From Bugula neritina (taxonomy: Eukaryota; Bryozoa; Gymnolaemata; Cheilostomatida; Bugulidae): a stretch of DNA of 64,000 nucleotides. The number at the start of each line of letters is the position of its first letter. The first letter of the stretch is position 1. The notes under the pieces are model-generated. The model had not been told where the DNA came from and did no database searches. It saw nothing but the letters and a program-made list of their open reading frames with translations. This document shows, in pieces, positions 45,327 to 61,689 of this stretch. A program made the position numbers and the translations under genes. The stretch covers positions 1,612,001-1,676,000 of the forward strand of contig CAXIUT010000183.1 in assembly GCA_964035545.1 (NCBI GenBank), written 5' to 3'.

Positions 45327-48300
45327 GAGATACACTGCAACATACTACAACATATTGAAATACACTGCAACACATTGAAATATATTGCAACTTACCGAAT
45401 ATATGGAAAACTACTGAAATATACTGTAACGCATTGAAAAAGACTGCAACATACTGAAATATATTGCGACACATTTCAATATACTGTAATATACTGAAAA
45501 ATGCTGTAGCACACTGAAATATACTGCAATTCGCTGAAATATACTGCAACATACTGAAATACACCGCAACATCCTACAACATACTAAAATACACTGTAAC
45601 ATATTGAAATACACTGCAACACAATGAAATATACTGCAACGTAACGAAATATATGGTAAACTACTGAAATATATTTTAACAAATTGAAAAATACTGCAAC
45701 ATAGTGAAATATATTTTAACACATTGAAAAATACTGCAACATACTGAAATATACCGTAACACACTGAAATACATTGCAACTCGCTGAAATATACTGCAAT
45801 ATACTGAAATACACTGCAACATCCTACAAAATGCTGAAATACACTGTAACATATTGAAATACAGTGCAACACATTGAAATATACTGCAACATACCGAAAT
45901 ATATGGTAAACTACTGAAATATACTGTAACACATTGAAAAATACTGCAACATACTGAAATATACTGCGACACCTAGCAATATACTGTAACATACTGAAAT
46001 ATGCTCTAGCACACTGAAATACAATGCAACATACTGAAATATACTGCAACATACTGAAATACACTGCAACATCCTACAACATGCTGAAATACACTGTAAC
46101 ATATTGAAATACACTGCAACACTTTGAAATATACTGCAACATACCGAAATATATGGTAAAATACTGCAACATACTACAACATATTGAAATACACTGCAAC
46201 ACATTGAAATATACTGCAACATACCTAAATGTACGGTCATATACTGAAATATACTGTAACACATTGAAAAATACTGCAACATACTGAAATACACTGTAAC
46301 ATACTGAAATATACTGCAACATACTGAAATACACTGCTACATACTGAAATATACTGCAACATACTGGAACATACTGAAATACACTGTAATATACTGAAAT
46401 AAACTGCAACATAGTACAACATATTGAAATACACTGCAACACATTGAAATACACTGCAACTTACCGAATATATGGTAAACTACTGAAATATACTGTAACG
46501 CATTGAAAAATACTGCAACATACTGAAATATATTGCGACACATTGCAATATACTGTAACATACTGAAAAATGCTGTAGCAAACTGAAATATACTGCAATT
46601 CACTGAAATATACTGCAACATACTGAAATACACCGCAACATCCTACAACATACTGAAATACACTGTAACATATTAAAATACACTGCAACACATTGAAATA
46701 TACTGCAACATAACGAAACATATGGTAAACTACTGAAATAAATTTTAACACATTGAAAAATACTGCAACATACTGAAATATATTTTAACACATTGAAAAA
46801 TACTGCAACATACTGAAGTATACTGTAACATACTGAAGTACACTGCAACATACTACCACATATTGAAATACACTGCAACACATTGAAATGTACTGCAACA
46901 TACCGAAATATATGGTAAACTACTAAAATATACTGTAACACATTGAAAAATACTGCAACGTACTGAAATATACTGCGACACCTAGCAGTATACTGTAACA
47001 TACTGAAATATGCTCTAGCACACTGAAATACAATGCAACTTACTGATATATACTGCAACATACTGAAATACACTGCAACATCCTACAATATGCTAAAATA
47101 CACTGTAACATATTGAAATACACTGCAACACTTTGAAATATACTGCAACATACCGAAATATATGGTAAACTACTGCAACATACTACAACATATTGAAATA
47201 CACTGCAACACTTTGAAATATACTGCAACATACCGAAATATATGGTAAACTACTGCAACATACTACAACATATTGAAATACACTGCAACACATTGAAATA
47301 TACTGCAACATACCTAAATATACGGTAATATACTGAAATTCACTGTAACGCATTGCAAAATACTGCAACATACTGAAATTCACTGCGACACACTGAAATA
47401 CGCTGCAAAATACTACAACATACTGAAATAAACTGTAACATATTGAAATACACTGCAACACATTGAAAAATACTGCAACATACTGAAATATACTGTAACA
47501 CACTGAAATATACTGCAACATACTGAAATACACTGTAACATACTGAAATATACTGCAACATACTGAAATACACTGCTACATACTGAAATATACTGCAACA
47601 TACTGCAATACACTGTAACATACTGAAATATACTGCAACATACTGAAATACACTGCTACATACTGAAATATACTGCAACATACTGCAACATACTGCAACA
47701 TGCTGAAATACGCTGTAACATACTGAAATACACTGTAACATACTACAACATATTGAAATACACAGCAACACATTGAAATGTACTGCAACATACCGAAATA
47801 TACGGTAATATACTGAAATATACAGTAACACATTGAAAAATACTGCAACATACTGAAATACACTGCAACACACTGAAACACACCGCAAAAAACTACAACA
47901 TACTGAAATACACTGTAACATATTGAAGTACACTGCAACACATTTAAATATACTGCAACATACCAAAATATATGGTAAACAACTGAAATATACTTTAACA
48001 CATTGAAAAATACTGCAACATACTGAAATATACTGCGACACATTGCAATATACTGTAACATAACGAAATATGCTCTAGCACACTGAAATACACTGCAACT
48101 CACTGAAATATACTGCAACATACTGAAATACACTGTGACATACTGAAATATACTGCAACATACTGAAATACACTGCTACATACCGAAATATACTGCAACA
48201 TACTGCAACATACTGAAATACACTGCAGCATACTACAACATACTGGAATACACTGCAACACATTGAAATATACTGCAACATACCTAAATATACGGTAATA

Positions 48301-50782
48301 TACCGAAATATACTGTAACGCATTGCAAAATACTGCAACAAACTGAAATACACTGCGACACACTGAAATACGCTGCAAAATACTACAACACACTGAAATA
48401 AACTGTAACATATTGAAATACACTGCAACACATTGAAAAATACTGCAACATACTGAAATATACTGTAACACACTGAAATATACTGCAACATACTGAAATA
48501 CACTGTAACATACTGAAATATACTGCAACATACTGAAATACACTGCTACATACTGAAATATACTGCAACATACTGCAACATACTGCAATACACTGTAACA
48601 TACTGAAATACACTGCAACATACTACAACATGTTGAAATACACTGCAAAACATTGAAATACACTGCAACTTACCGAATATATGGTAAACTACTGAAATAT
48701 ACTGTAACGCATTGAAAAGTACTGCAACATACTGAAATATATTGCGACACATTGCAATAAACTGTAACATACTGAAAAATGCTGTAGCACACTGAAATAC
48801 ACTGCCATTCACTGAAATATACTGCAACATACTGAAATACACCGCAACATCCTACAACATACTGAAATACACTGTAACATATTGAAATACACTGCAACAC
48901 ATTGAAATATACTGCAACATAACGAAATATATGGTAAACTACTGAAATATATTTTAACACATTGAAAAATACTGCAACATACTGAAATATATTTCAACAC
49001 ATTGAAAAATACTGCAACATACTGAAATATACCGTAACACACTGAAGTACACTGCAACTCACTGAAATATACTGCAATATACTGAAATACACTGCAACAT
49101 CCTACATAATGCTGAAATACACTGTAACATATTGAAATACACTGCAACACATTGAAATATACTGCAACATACCGAAATATATGGTAAACTACTGAAATAT
49201 ACTGTGACACATTGAAAAAAACTGCAACATACTGAAATATACTGCGACACCTAGCAACATACTGTAACATACTGAAATATGCTCTAGCACACTGAAATAC
49301 AATGCAACTCACTGAAATATACTGCAACATAATGAAATACACAGCAACATCCTACAACATGCTGAAATACACTGTAACATATTGAAATACACTGCAAAAT
49401 ACTACAACATACTGAAATACACTGCAACATACTGAAATACACTGCTACATACTGAAATATACTGCAACATACTGCAACATACTGCAATACACTGTAACAT
49501 ACTGAAATACACTGCAACATACTACAACATATTGAACTACACTGCAACACATTGAAACACACTGCAACTTACCGAATTTATGGTAAACTACTGAAATATA
49601 CTGTAACGCATTGAAAAGTACTGCAACATACTGAAATATATTGCGACACATTGCAATAAACTGTAACATACTGAAAAATGCTGTAGCACACTGAAATACA
49701 CTGCCATTCACTGAAACATACTGCAACATGCTGAAATACACCGCAACATCCTACAACATACTGAAATACACTGTAACATAACGAAACATATGGTAAACTA
49801 CTGAAATATATTTTAACACATTGAAAAATACTGCAACATACTGAAATATATTTTAACACATTGAAAAATACTGCAACATACTGAAATATACTGTAACACA
49901 CTGAAGTACACTGCAACTCACTGAAATATACTGCAATATACTGAAATACACTGCAACATCCTACAAAATGCTGAAATACACTGTAACATATTGAAATACA
50001 CTGCAACACATTGAAATATACTGCAACATACCGAAATATATGGTAAACTACTGAAATATACTGTAACACATTGAAAAAAACTGCAACATACTGAAATATA
50101 CTGTAACACACTGAAGTATACTGCAACATACTGAAATACACTGTAACATACTGAAATACTCTGCAACATACTACCACATATTGAAATACACTGCAACACA
50201 TTGAAATGTACTGCAACATACCGAAATATATGGTAAACTACTAAAATATACTGTAACACATTGAAAAATACTGCAACATACTGAAATATACTGCGACACC
50301 TAGCAATATACTGTAACATACTGAAATATGCTCTAGCACACTGAAATACAATGCAACTTACTGAAATATACTGCAACATACTGAAATACACTGCAACATC
50401 CTACAATATGCTGAAATACACTGTAACATATTGAAATACACTGCAACACTTTGAAATATACTGCAACATACCGAAATATATGGTAAACTACTGCAACATA
50501 CTACAACATATTGAAATACACTGCAACACATTGAAATATACTGCAACATACCTAAATATACGGTAATATACTGAAATATACTGTAACACATTGAAAAATA
50601 CTGCAACATACTGAAATATACTGTAACACACCGAAATATACAGCAACATACTGAAATATGCTCTAGCACACTGAAATACAATGCAACATACTGAAATATA
50701 CTGCAACATACTGAAATACACTGCAACATACTGAAATATACTGTAACATACTGCAACATACTGAAATACACTGTAACATACT
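45327..50782 (+). repeat. Block C HOR copy 3 (5,456 bp, internal loss)
   Basis: This copy follows the composite unit until about 50,645, then loses 1,379 bp relative to copies 1 and 2. The join is filled by about 95 bp (50,651-50,745) that resembles block B at about 25,990-26,085. Four 1-bp-short units remain (5,460 minus 4). One PstI site lies at 48,223. Confidence 0.8.
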
Positions 50783-53700
50783 GAGATACACTGCAACATA
50801 CTACAACATATTGAAATACACTGCAACACATTGAAATATATTGCAACTTACCGAATATATGGAAAACTACTGAAATATACTGTAACGCATTGAAAAAGAC
50901 TGCAACATACTGAAATATATTGCGACACATTTCAATATACTGTAATATACTGAAAAATGCTGTAGCACACTGAAATATACTGCAATTCGCTGAAATATAC
51001 TGCAACATACTGAAATACACCGCAACATCCTACAACATACTAAAATACACTGTAACATATTGAAATACACTGCAACACATTGAAATATACTGCAACGTAA
51101 CGAAATATATGGTAAACTACTGAAATATATTTTAACAAATTGAAAAATACTGCAACATAGTGAAATATATTTTAACACATTGAAAAATACTGCAACATAC
51201 TGAAATATACCGTAACACACTGAAATACATTGCAACTCGCTGAAATATACTGCAATATACTGAAATACACTGCAACATCCTACAAAATGCTGAAATACAC
51301 TGTAACATATTGAAATACAGTGCAACACATTGAAATATACTGCAACATACCGAAATATATGGTAAACTACTGAAATATACTGTAACACATTGAAAAATAC
51401 TGCAACATACTGAAATATACTGCGACACCTAGCAATATACTGTAACATACTGAAATATGCTCTAGCACACTGAAATACAATGCAACATACTGAAATATAC
51501 TGCAACATACTGAAATACACTGCAACATCCTACAACATGCTGAAATACACTGTAACATATTGAAATACACTGCAACACTTTGAAATATACTGCAACATAC
51601 CGAAATATATGGTAAAATACTGCAACATACTACAACATATTGAAATACACTGCAACACATTGAAATATACTGCAACATACCTAAATGTACGGTCATATAC
51701 TGAAATATACTGTAACACATTGAAAAATACTGCAACATACTGAAATACACTGTAACATACTGAAATATACTGCAACATACTGAAATACACTGCTACATAC
51801 TGAAATATACTGCAACATACTGGAACATACTGAAATACACTGTAATATACTGAAATAAACTGCAACATAGTACAACATATTGAAATACACTGCAACACAT
51901 TGAAATACACTGCAACTTACCGAATATATGGTAAACTACTGAAATATACTGTAACGCATTGAAAAATACTGCAACATACTGAAATATATTGCGACACATT
52001 GCAATATACTGTAACATACTGAAAAATGCTGTAGCAAACTGAAATATACTGCAATTCACTGAAATATACTGCAACATACTGAAATACACCGCAACATCCT
52101 ACAACATACTGAAATACACTGTAACATATTGAAATACACTGCAACACATTGAAATATACTGCAACATAACGAAACATATGGTAAACTACTGAAATAAATT
52201 TTAACACATTGAAAAATACTGCAACATACTGAAATATATTTTAACACATTGAAAAATACTGCAACATACTGAAGTATACTGTAACATACTGAAGTACACT
52301 GCAACATACTACCGCATATTGAAATACACTGCAACACATTGAAATGTACTGCAACATACCGAAATATATGGTAAACTACTAAAATATACTGTAACACATT
52401 GAAAAATACTGCAACGTACTGAAATATACTGCGACACCTAGCAGTATACTGTAACATACTGAAATATGCTCTAGCACACTGAAATACAATGCAACTTACT
52501 GATATATACTGCAACATACTGAAATACACTGCAACATCCTACAATATGCTAAAATACACTGTAACATATTGAAATACACTGCAACACTTTGAAATATACT
52601 GCAACATACCGAAATATATGGTAAACTACTGCAACATACTACAACATATTGAAATACACTGCAACACTTTGAAATATACTGCAACATACCGAAATATATG
52701 GTAAACTACTGCAACATACTACAACATATTGAAATACACTGCAACACATTGAAATATACTGCAACATACCTAAATATACGGTAATATACTGAAATTCACT
52801 GTAACGCATTGCAAAATACTGCAACATACTGAAATTCACTGCGACACACTGAAATACGCTGCAAAATACTACAACATACTGAAATAAACTGTAACATATT
52901 GAAATACACTGCAACACATTGAAAAATACTGCAACATACTGAAATATACTGTAACACACTGAAATATACTGCAACATACTGAAATACACTGTAACATACT
53001 GAAATATACTGCAACATACTGAAATACACTGCTACATACTGAAATATACTGCAACATACTGCAATACACTGTAACATACTGAAATATACTGCAACATACT
53101 GAAATACACTGCTACATACTGAAATATACTGCAACATACTGCAACATACTGCAACATGCTGAAATACGCTGTAACATACTGAAATACACTGTAACATACT
53201 ACAACATATTGAAATACACAGCAACACATTGAAATGTACTGCAACATACCGAAATATACGGTAATATACTGAAATATACAGTAACACATTGAAAAATACT
53301 GCAACATACTGAAATACACTGCAACACACTGAAACACACCGCAAAAAACTACAACATACTGAAATACACTGTAACATATTGAAGTACACTGCAACACATT
53401 TAAATATACTGCAACATACCAAAATATATGGTAAACAACTGAAATATACTTTAACACATTGAAAAATACTGCAACATACTGAAATATACTGCGACACATT
53501 GCAATATACTGTAACATAACGAAATATGCTCTAGCACACTGAAATACACTGCAACTCACTGAAATATACTGCAACATACTGAAATACACTGTGACATACT
53601 GAAATATACTGCAACATACTGAAATACACTGCTACATACCGAAATATACTGCAACATACTGCAACATACTGAAATACACTGCAGCATACTACAACATACT

Positions 53701-56504
53701 GGAATACACTGCAACACATTGAAATATACTGCAACATACCTAAATATACGGTAATATACCGAAATATACTGTAACGCATTGCAAAATACTGCAACAAACT
53801 GAAATACACTGCGACACACTGAAATACGCTGCAAAATACTACAACACACTGAAATAAACTGTAACATATTGAAATACACTGCAACACATTGAAAAATACT
53901 GCAACATACTGAAATATACTGTAACACACTGAAATATACTGCAACATACTGAAATACACTGTAACATACTGAAATATACTGCAACATACTGAAATACACT
54001 GCTACATACTGAAATATACTGCAACATACTGCAACATACTGCAATACACTGTAACATACTGAAATACACTGCAACATACTACAACATGTTGAAATACACT
54101 GCAAAACATTGAAATACACTGCAACTTACCGAATATATGGTAAACTACTGAAATATACTGTAACGCATTGAAAAGTACTGCAACATACTGAAATATATTG
54201 CGACACATTGCAATAAACTGTAACATACTGAAAAATGCTGTAGCACACTGAAATACACTGCCATTCACTGAAATATACTGCAACATACTGAAATACACCG
54301 CAACATCCTACAACATACTGAAATACACTGTAACATATTGAAATACACTGCAACACATTGAAATATACTGCAACATAACGAAATATATGGTAAACTACTG
54401 AAATATATTTTAACACATTGAAAAATACTGCAACATACTGAAATATATTTCAACACATTGAAAAATACTGCAACATACTGAAATATACCGTAACACACTG
54501 AAGTACACTGCAACTCACTGAAATATACTGCAATATACTGAAATACACTGCAACATCCTACATAATGCTGAAATACACTGTAACATATTGAAATACACTG
54601 CAACACATTGAAATATACTGCAACATACCGAAATATATGGTAAACTACTGAAATATACTGTGACACATTGAAAAAAACTGCAACATACTGAAATATACTG
54701 CGACACCTAGCAATATACTGTAACATACTGAAATATGCTCTAGCACACTGAAATACAATGCAACTCACTGAAATATACTGCAACATAATGAAATACACAG
54801 CAACATCCTACAACATGCTGAAATACACTGTAACATATTGAAATACACTGCAAAATACTACAACATACTGAAATACACTGCAACATACTGAAATACACTG
54901 CTACATACTGAAATATACTGCAACATACTGCAACATACTGCAATACACTGTAACATACTGAAATACACTGCAACATACTACAACATATTGAACTACACTG
55001 CAACACATTGAAACACACTGCAACTTACCGAATTTATGGTAAACTACTGAAATATACTGTAACGCATTGAAAAGTACTGCAACATACTGAAATATATTGC
55101 GACACATTGCAATAAACTGTAACATACTGAAAAATGCTGTAGCACACTGAAATACACTGCCATTCACTGAAATATACTGCAACATGCTGAAATACACCGC
55201 AACATCCTACAACATACTGAAATACACTGTAACATAACGAAACATATGGTAAACTACTGAAATATATTTTAACACATTGAAAAATACTGCAACATACTGA
55301 AATATATTTTAACACATTGAAAAATACTGCAACATACTGAAATATACTGTAACACACTGAAGTACACTGCAACTCACTGAAATATACTGCAATATACTGA
55401 AATACACTGCAACATCCTACAAAATGCTGAAATACACTGTAACATATTGAAATACACTGCAACACATTGAAATATACTGCAACATACCGAAATATATGGT
55501 AAACTACTGAAATATACTGTAACACATTGAAAAAAACTGCAACATACTGAAATATACTGTAACACACTGAAGTATACTGCAACATACTGAAATACACTGT
55601 AACATACTGAAATACTCTGCAACATACTACCACATATTGAAATACACTGCAACACATTGAAATGTACTGCAACATACCGAAATATATGGTAAACTACTAA
55701 AATATACTGTAACACATTGAAAAATACTGCAACATACTGAAATATACTGCGACACCTAGCAATATACTGTAACATACTGAAATATGCTCTAGCACACTGA
55801 AATACAATGCAACTTACTGAAATATACTGCAACATACTGAAATACACTGCAACATCCTACAATATGCTGAAATACACTGTAACATATTGAAATACACTGC
55901 AACACTTTGAAATATACTGCAACATACCGAAATATATGGTAAACTACTGCAACATACTACAACATATTGAAATACACTGCAACACATTGAAATATACTGC
56001 AACATACCTAAATATACGGTAATATACTGAAATATACTGTAACACATTGAAAAATACTGCAACATACTGAAATATACTGTAACACACCGAAATATACAGC
56101 AACATACTGAAATACACTGTAACATACTGAAATATACTGCAACATACTGAAACACACTGCTACATACTGAAATATACTGCAACATACTGCAACATACTGA
56201 AATACACTGTAACATACTGAAATAAACTGCAACATACTACAACATATTGAAATACACTGCAACACATTGAAATATACTGCAACATACCTAAATATACGGT
56301 AATATACTGAAATTCACTGTAACGCATTGCAAAATACTGCAACATACTGAAATTCACTGCGACACACTGAAATACGCTGCAAAATACTACAACATACTGA
56401 AATAAACTGTAACATATTGAAATACACTGCAACACATTGAAAAATACTGCAACATACTGAAATATACTGTAACACACTGAAATATACTGCAACATACTGA
56501 AATA
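50783..56504 (+). repeat. Block C HOR copy 4 (ends in block D)
   Basis: This copy starts at the last CTGAGATAC marker in the window. It follows the composite order through the phase lost from copy 3 (56,160 corresponds to 43,869), then switches near 56,400-56,510 to sequence 2,548 bp upstream, giving block D. One PstI site lies at 53,679. Its last 2.5 kb are also the first copy of block D. Confidence 0.75.
53957..56504 (+). repeat. Block D 2,548-bp repeat, copy 1
   Basis: This segment of C copy 4 is repeated directly after itself. Exact boundaries cannot be set because the exchange lies within a stretch (about 56,400-56,510) that is identical at the two sites involved. It contains two 1-bp-short units (54,126 and 55,025), matching 2,550 minus 2. 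Confidence 0.75.
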
Positions 56505-59052
56505 CACTGTAACATACTGAAATATACTGCAACATACTGAAATACACTGCTACATACTGAAATATACTGCAACATACTGCAACATACTGCAATACACTGT
56601 AATATACTGAAATACACTGCAACATACTACAACATATTGAAATACACTGCAACACATTGAAACACACTGCAACTTACCGAATATATGGTAAACTACTGAA
56701 ATATACTGTAACGCACTGAAAAGTACTGCAACATACTGAAATATATTGCGACACATTGCAATAAACTGTAACATACTGAAAAATGCTGTAGCACACTGAA
56801 ATACACTGCCATTCACTGAAATATACTGCAACATACTGAAATACACCGCAACATCATACAACATACTGAAATACACTGTAACATATTGAAATACACTGCA
56901 ACACATTGAAATATACTGCAACATAACGAAATATATGGTAAACTACTGAAATATATTTTAACACATTGAAAAATACTGCAACATACTGAAATATATTTCA
57001 ACACATTGAAAAATACTGCAACATACTGAAATATACCGTAACACACTGAAGTACACTGCAACTCACTGAAATATACTGCAATATACTGAAATACACTGCA
57101 ACATCCTACATAATGCTGAAATACACTGTAACATATTGAAATACACTGCAACACATTGAAATATACTGCAACATACCGAAATATATGGTAAACTACTGAA
57201 ATATACTGTGACACATTGAAAAAAACTGCAACATACTGAAATATACTGCGACACCTAGCAATATACTGTAACATACTGAAATATGCTCTAGCACACTGAA
57301 ATACAATGCAACTCACTGAAATATACTGCAACATAATGAAATACACAGCAACATCCTACAACATGCTGAAATACACTGTAACATATTGAAATACACTGCA
57401 AAATACTACAACATACTGAAATACACTGCAACATACTGAAATACACTGCTACATACTGAAATATACTGCAACATACTGCAACATACTGCAATACACTGTA
57501 ACATACTGAAATACACTGCAACATACTACAACATATTGAACTACACTGCAACACATTGAAACACACTGCAACTTACCGAATTTATGGTAAACTACTGAAA
57601 TATACTGTAACGCATTGAAAAGTACTGCAACATACTGAAATATATTGCGACACATTGCAATAAACTGTAACATACTGAAAAATGCTGTAGCACACTGAAA
57701 TACACTGCCATTCACTGAAATATACTGCAACATGCTGAAATACACCGCAACATCCTACAACATACTGAAATACACTGTAACATAACGAAACATATGGTAA
57801 ACTACTGAAATATATTTTAACACATTGAAAAATACTGCAACATACTGAAATATATTTTAACACATTGAAAAATACTGCAACATACTGAAATATACTGTAA
57901 CACACTGAAGTACACTGCAACTCACTGAAATATACTGCAATATACTGAAATACACTGCAACATCCTACAAAATGCTGAAATACACTGTAACATATTGAAA
58001 TACACTGCAACACATTGAAATATACTGCAACATACCGAAATATATGGTAAACTACTGAAATATACTGTAACACATTGAAAAAAACTGCAACATACTGAAA
58101 TATACTGTAACACACTGAAGTATACTGCAACATACTGAAATACACTGTAACATACTGAAATACTCTGCAACATACTACCACATATTGAAATACACTGCAA
58201 CACATTGAAATGTACTGCAACATACCGAAATATATGGTAAACTACTAAAATATACTGTAACACATTGAAAAATACTGCAACATACTGAAATATACTGCGA
58301 CACCTAGCAATATACTGTAACATACTGAAATATGCTCTAGCACACTGAAATACAATGCAACTTACTGAAATATACTGCAACATACTGAAATACACTGCAA
58401 CATCCTACAATATGCTGAAATACACTGTAACATATTGAAATACACTGCAACACTTTGAAATATACTGCAACATACCGAAATATATGGTAAACTACTGCAA
58501 CATACTACAACATATTGAAATACACTGCAACACATTGAAATATACTGCAACATACCTAAATATACGGTAATATACTGAAATATACTGTAACACATTGAAA
58601 AATACTGCAACATACTGAAATATACTGTAACACACCGAAATATACAGCAACATACTGAAATACACTGTAACATACTGAAATATACTGCAACATACTGAAA
58701 CACACTGCTACATACTGAAATATACTGCAACATACTGCAACATACTGAAATACACTGTAACATACTGAAATAAACTGCAACATACTACAACATATTGAAA
58801 TACACTGCAACACATTGAAATATACTGCAACATACCTAAATATACGGTAATATACTGAAATTCACTGTAACGCATTGCAAAATACTGCAACATACTGAAA
58901 TTCACTGCGACACACTGAAATACGCTGCAAAATACTACAACATACTGAAATAAACTGTAACATATTGAAATACACTGCAACACATTGAAAAATACTGCAA
59001 CATACTGAAATATACTGTAACACACTGAAATATACTGCAACATACTGAAATA
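56505..59052 (+). repeat. Block D 2,548-bp repeat, copy 2
   Basis: Fingerprints at 57,063, 57,288, 57,449, 57,922 and 58,362 lie 2,548 bp after their counterparts in copy 1. New point variants appear here, CATCATACAAC at about 56,853 and ACGCACTGAAAAG at about 56,711. Both are shared with the partial third copy but absent from copy 1. Confidence 0.8.
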
Positions 59053-59420
59053 CACTGTAACATACTGAAATATACTGCAACATACTGAAATACACTGCTA
59101 CATACTGAAATATACTGCAACATACTGCAACATACTGCAATACACTGTAATATACTGAAATACACTGCAACATACTACAACATATTGAAATACACTGCAA
59201 CACATTGAAACACACTGCAACTTACCGAATATATGGTAAACTACTGAAATATACTGTAACGCACTGAAAAGTACTGCAACATACTGAAATATATTGCGAC
59301 ACATTGCAATAAACTGTAACATACTGAAAAATGCTGTAGCACACTGAAATACACTGCCATTCACTGAAATATACTGCAACATACTGAAATACACCGCAAC
59401 ATCATACAACATACTGAAAT
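59053..59420 (+). repeat. Block D 2,548-bp repeat, copy 3 (partial)
   Basis: About 370 bp of a third copy. It carries the private variants of copy 2 (CATCATACAAC near 59,401, ACGCACTG near 59,259), so it was copied from copy 2 rather than copy 1. It contains an intact TTACC-N8-GGTAA dyad at 59,222-59,239 and ends near 59,420. Confidence 0.75.
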
Positions 59421-60254
59421 ACACTGTAACATAACGAAACATATGGTAAACTACTGAAATATATTTTAACACATTGAAAAATACTGCAACATACTGAAAT
59501 ATATTTTAACACATTGAAAAATACTGCAACATACTGAAATATACTGTAACACACTGAAGTACACTGCAACTCACTGAAATATACTGCAATATACTGAAAT
59601 ACACTGCAACATCCTACAAAATGCTGAAATACACTGTAACATATTGAAATACACTGCAACACATTGAAATATACTGCAACATACCGAAATATATGGTAAA
59701 CTACTGAAATATACTGTAACACATTGAAAAAAACTGCAACATACTGAAATATACTGCGACACCTAGCAATATACTGTAACATACTGAAATATGCTCTAGC
59801 ACACTGAAATACAATGCAACTCACTGAAATATACTGCAACATACTGAAATACACTGCAACATCCTACAACATGCTGAAATACACTGTAACATATTGAAAT
59901 ACACTGCAACACTTTGAAATATACTGCAACATACCGAAATATATGGTAAACTACTGCAACACACTACAACATATTGAAATACACTGCAACACATTGAAAT
60001 ATACTGCAACATACCTAAATATACGGTAATATACTGAAATATACTGTAACACATCGAAATATACTGCAACATACTGAAATACACTGTAACATACTGAAAT
60101 ATACTGCAACATACTGAAATACACTGCTACATACTGAAATATACTGCAACATACTGCAACATACTGAAATACACTGTAACATACTGAAATAAACTGCAAC
60201 ATACTACAACATATTGAAATACACTGCAACACATTGAAATATACTGCAACATAC
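59421..60254 (+). repeat. Block E mosaic segment 1 (C/D-like)
   Basis: The first 320 bp resemble 57,773-58,090. The next part resembles 57,225-57,335, then units like those at 36,740-37,150. The pieces are in a new order and the TTACC dyad is absent. I saw no gene or unique sequence here. Confidence 0.65.
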
Positions 60255-60775
60255 CTAAATATACGGTAATATACTGAAATATACTGTATCACATTGAAAA
60301 AACTGCAACATACTGAAATACACTGCAACACACTGAAATACATCGCAAAATACTACAACATACTGAAATACACTGTAACATATTGAAATCCAGTGCAACA
60401 CATTTAAATATACTGCAACATACCGAAATATATGGTAAACTAATGAAATATACTGTAACACAATGAAAAATACCGCAACATACTGAAATATACTGCGACA
60501 CATTGCAATATACTGTAACATACTGAAATATGCTGTAGCACACTGAAATACACTGCAACACCCTACAACATACTGAAATACACTGTAACATATTGAAATA
60601 CACCGCAAGAAATTGAAATAGACTGCAACACAACAAAATATATGGTAAACTACTGAAATAGACTTTAACACTTTGAAAAATACTGCAACATACAGAAATA
60701 TACTGTAACACACTGAAATATACTGCAACATACTGAAATACACTGTAACATACTGAAATATACTGCAACATACTG
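60255..60775 (+). repeat. Block E mosaic segment 2 (diverged block A)
   Basis: This segment follows block A from about 9,000 to 9,510, including the 1-bp-short GAAAAAACTG unit at 60,296. It carries a dozen or more private changes in about 500 bp, such as GTATCACATTG, CATCGCAAAATAC, CAGTGCAACACATTTAA, CAATGAAAAATACC, ACACCCTAC and AGACTTTAACACTTTG. Block A copies are nearly identical to one another here, so this copy has escaped homogenisation. Confidence 0.7.
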
Positions 60776-61689
60776 AAATATACTGCAACATACTGCAACA
60801 TACTGCAACATACTGAAATACGCTGTAACATACTGAAATACACTGCAACATACTACAACATATTGAAATACACTGCAACACATTGAAATGTACTGCAACA
60901 TACCGAAATATACGGTAATATACTGAAATATACAGTAACACATTGAAAAATACTGCAACATACTGAAATACACTGTAACATATTGAAGTACACTGCAACA
61001 CATTTAAATATACTGCAACATACCAAAATATATGGTAAACAACTGAAATATACTTTAACACATTGAAAAATACTGCAACATACTGAAATATATTGCGACA
61101 CATTGCAATATACTGTAACATAACGAAATATGCTCTAGCACACTGAAATACACTGCAACTCACTGAAATATACTGCAACATACTGAAATACACTGTGACA
61201 TACTGAAATATACTGCAACATATTGAAATACACTGCTACATACCGAAATATACTGCAACATACTGCAAAATACTGAAATACACTGCAGCATACTACAACA
61301 TACTGAAATACACTGCAACACATTGAAATATACTGCAACATACCTAAATATACGGTAATATACCGAAATATACTGTAACGCATTGCAAAATACTGCAACA
61401 AACTGAAATACACTGCGACACACTGAAATACGCTGCAAAATACTACAACACACTGAAATAAACTGTAACATTTTGAAATACACTGCAACACATTGAAAAA
61501 TACTGCAACATACTGAAATATACTGTAACACACTGAAATATACTGCAACATACTGAAATACACTGTAACATACTGAAATATACTGCAACATACTGAAATA
61601 CACTGCTACATACTGAAATATACTGCAACATACTGCAACATACTGCAATACACTGTAACATACTGAAATACACTGCAACATACTACAAC
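60776..61689 (+). repeat. Block E mosaic segment 3 (C-like)
   Basis: This segment resembles block C around 34,030-34,950; 61,135-61,563 corresponds to 34,405-34,833. It carries the last PstI site (61,283-61,288) and private changes such as CATATTGAAATACACTGC near 61,219 and TTTTGAAATACACTGC near 61,471. Confidence 0.65.
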
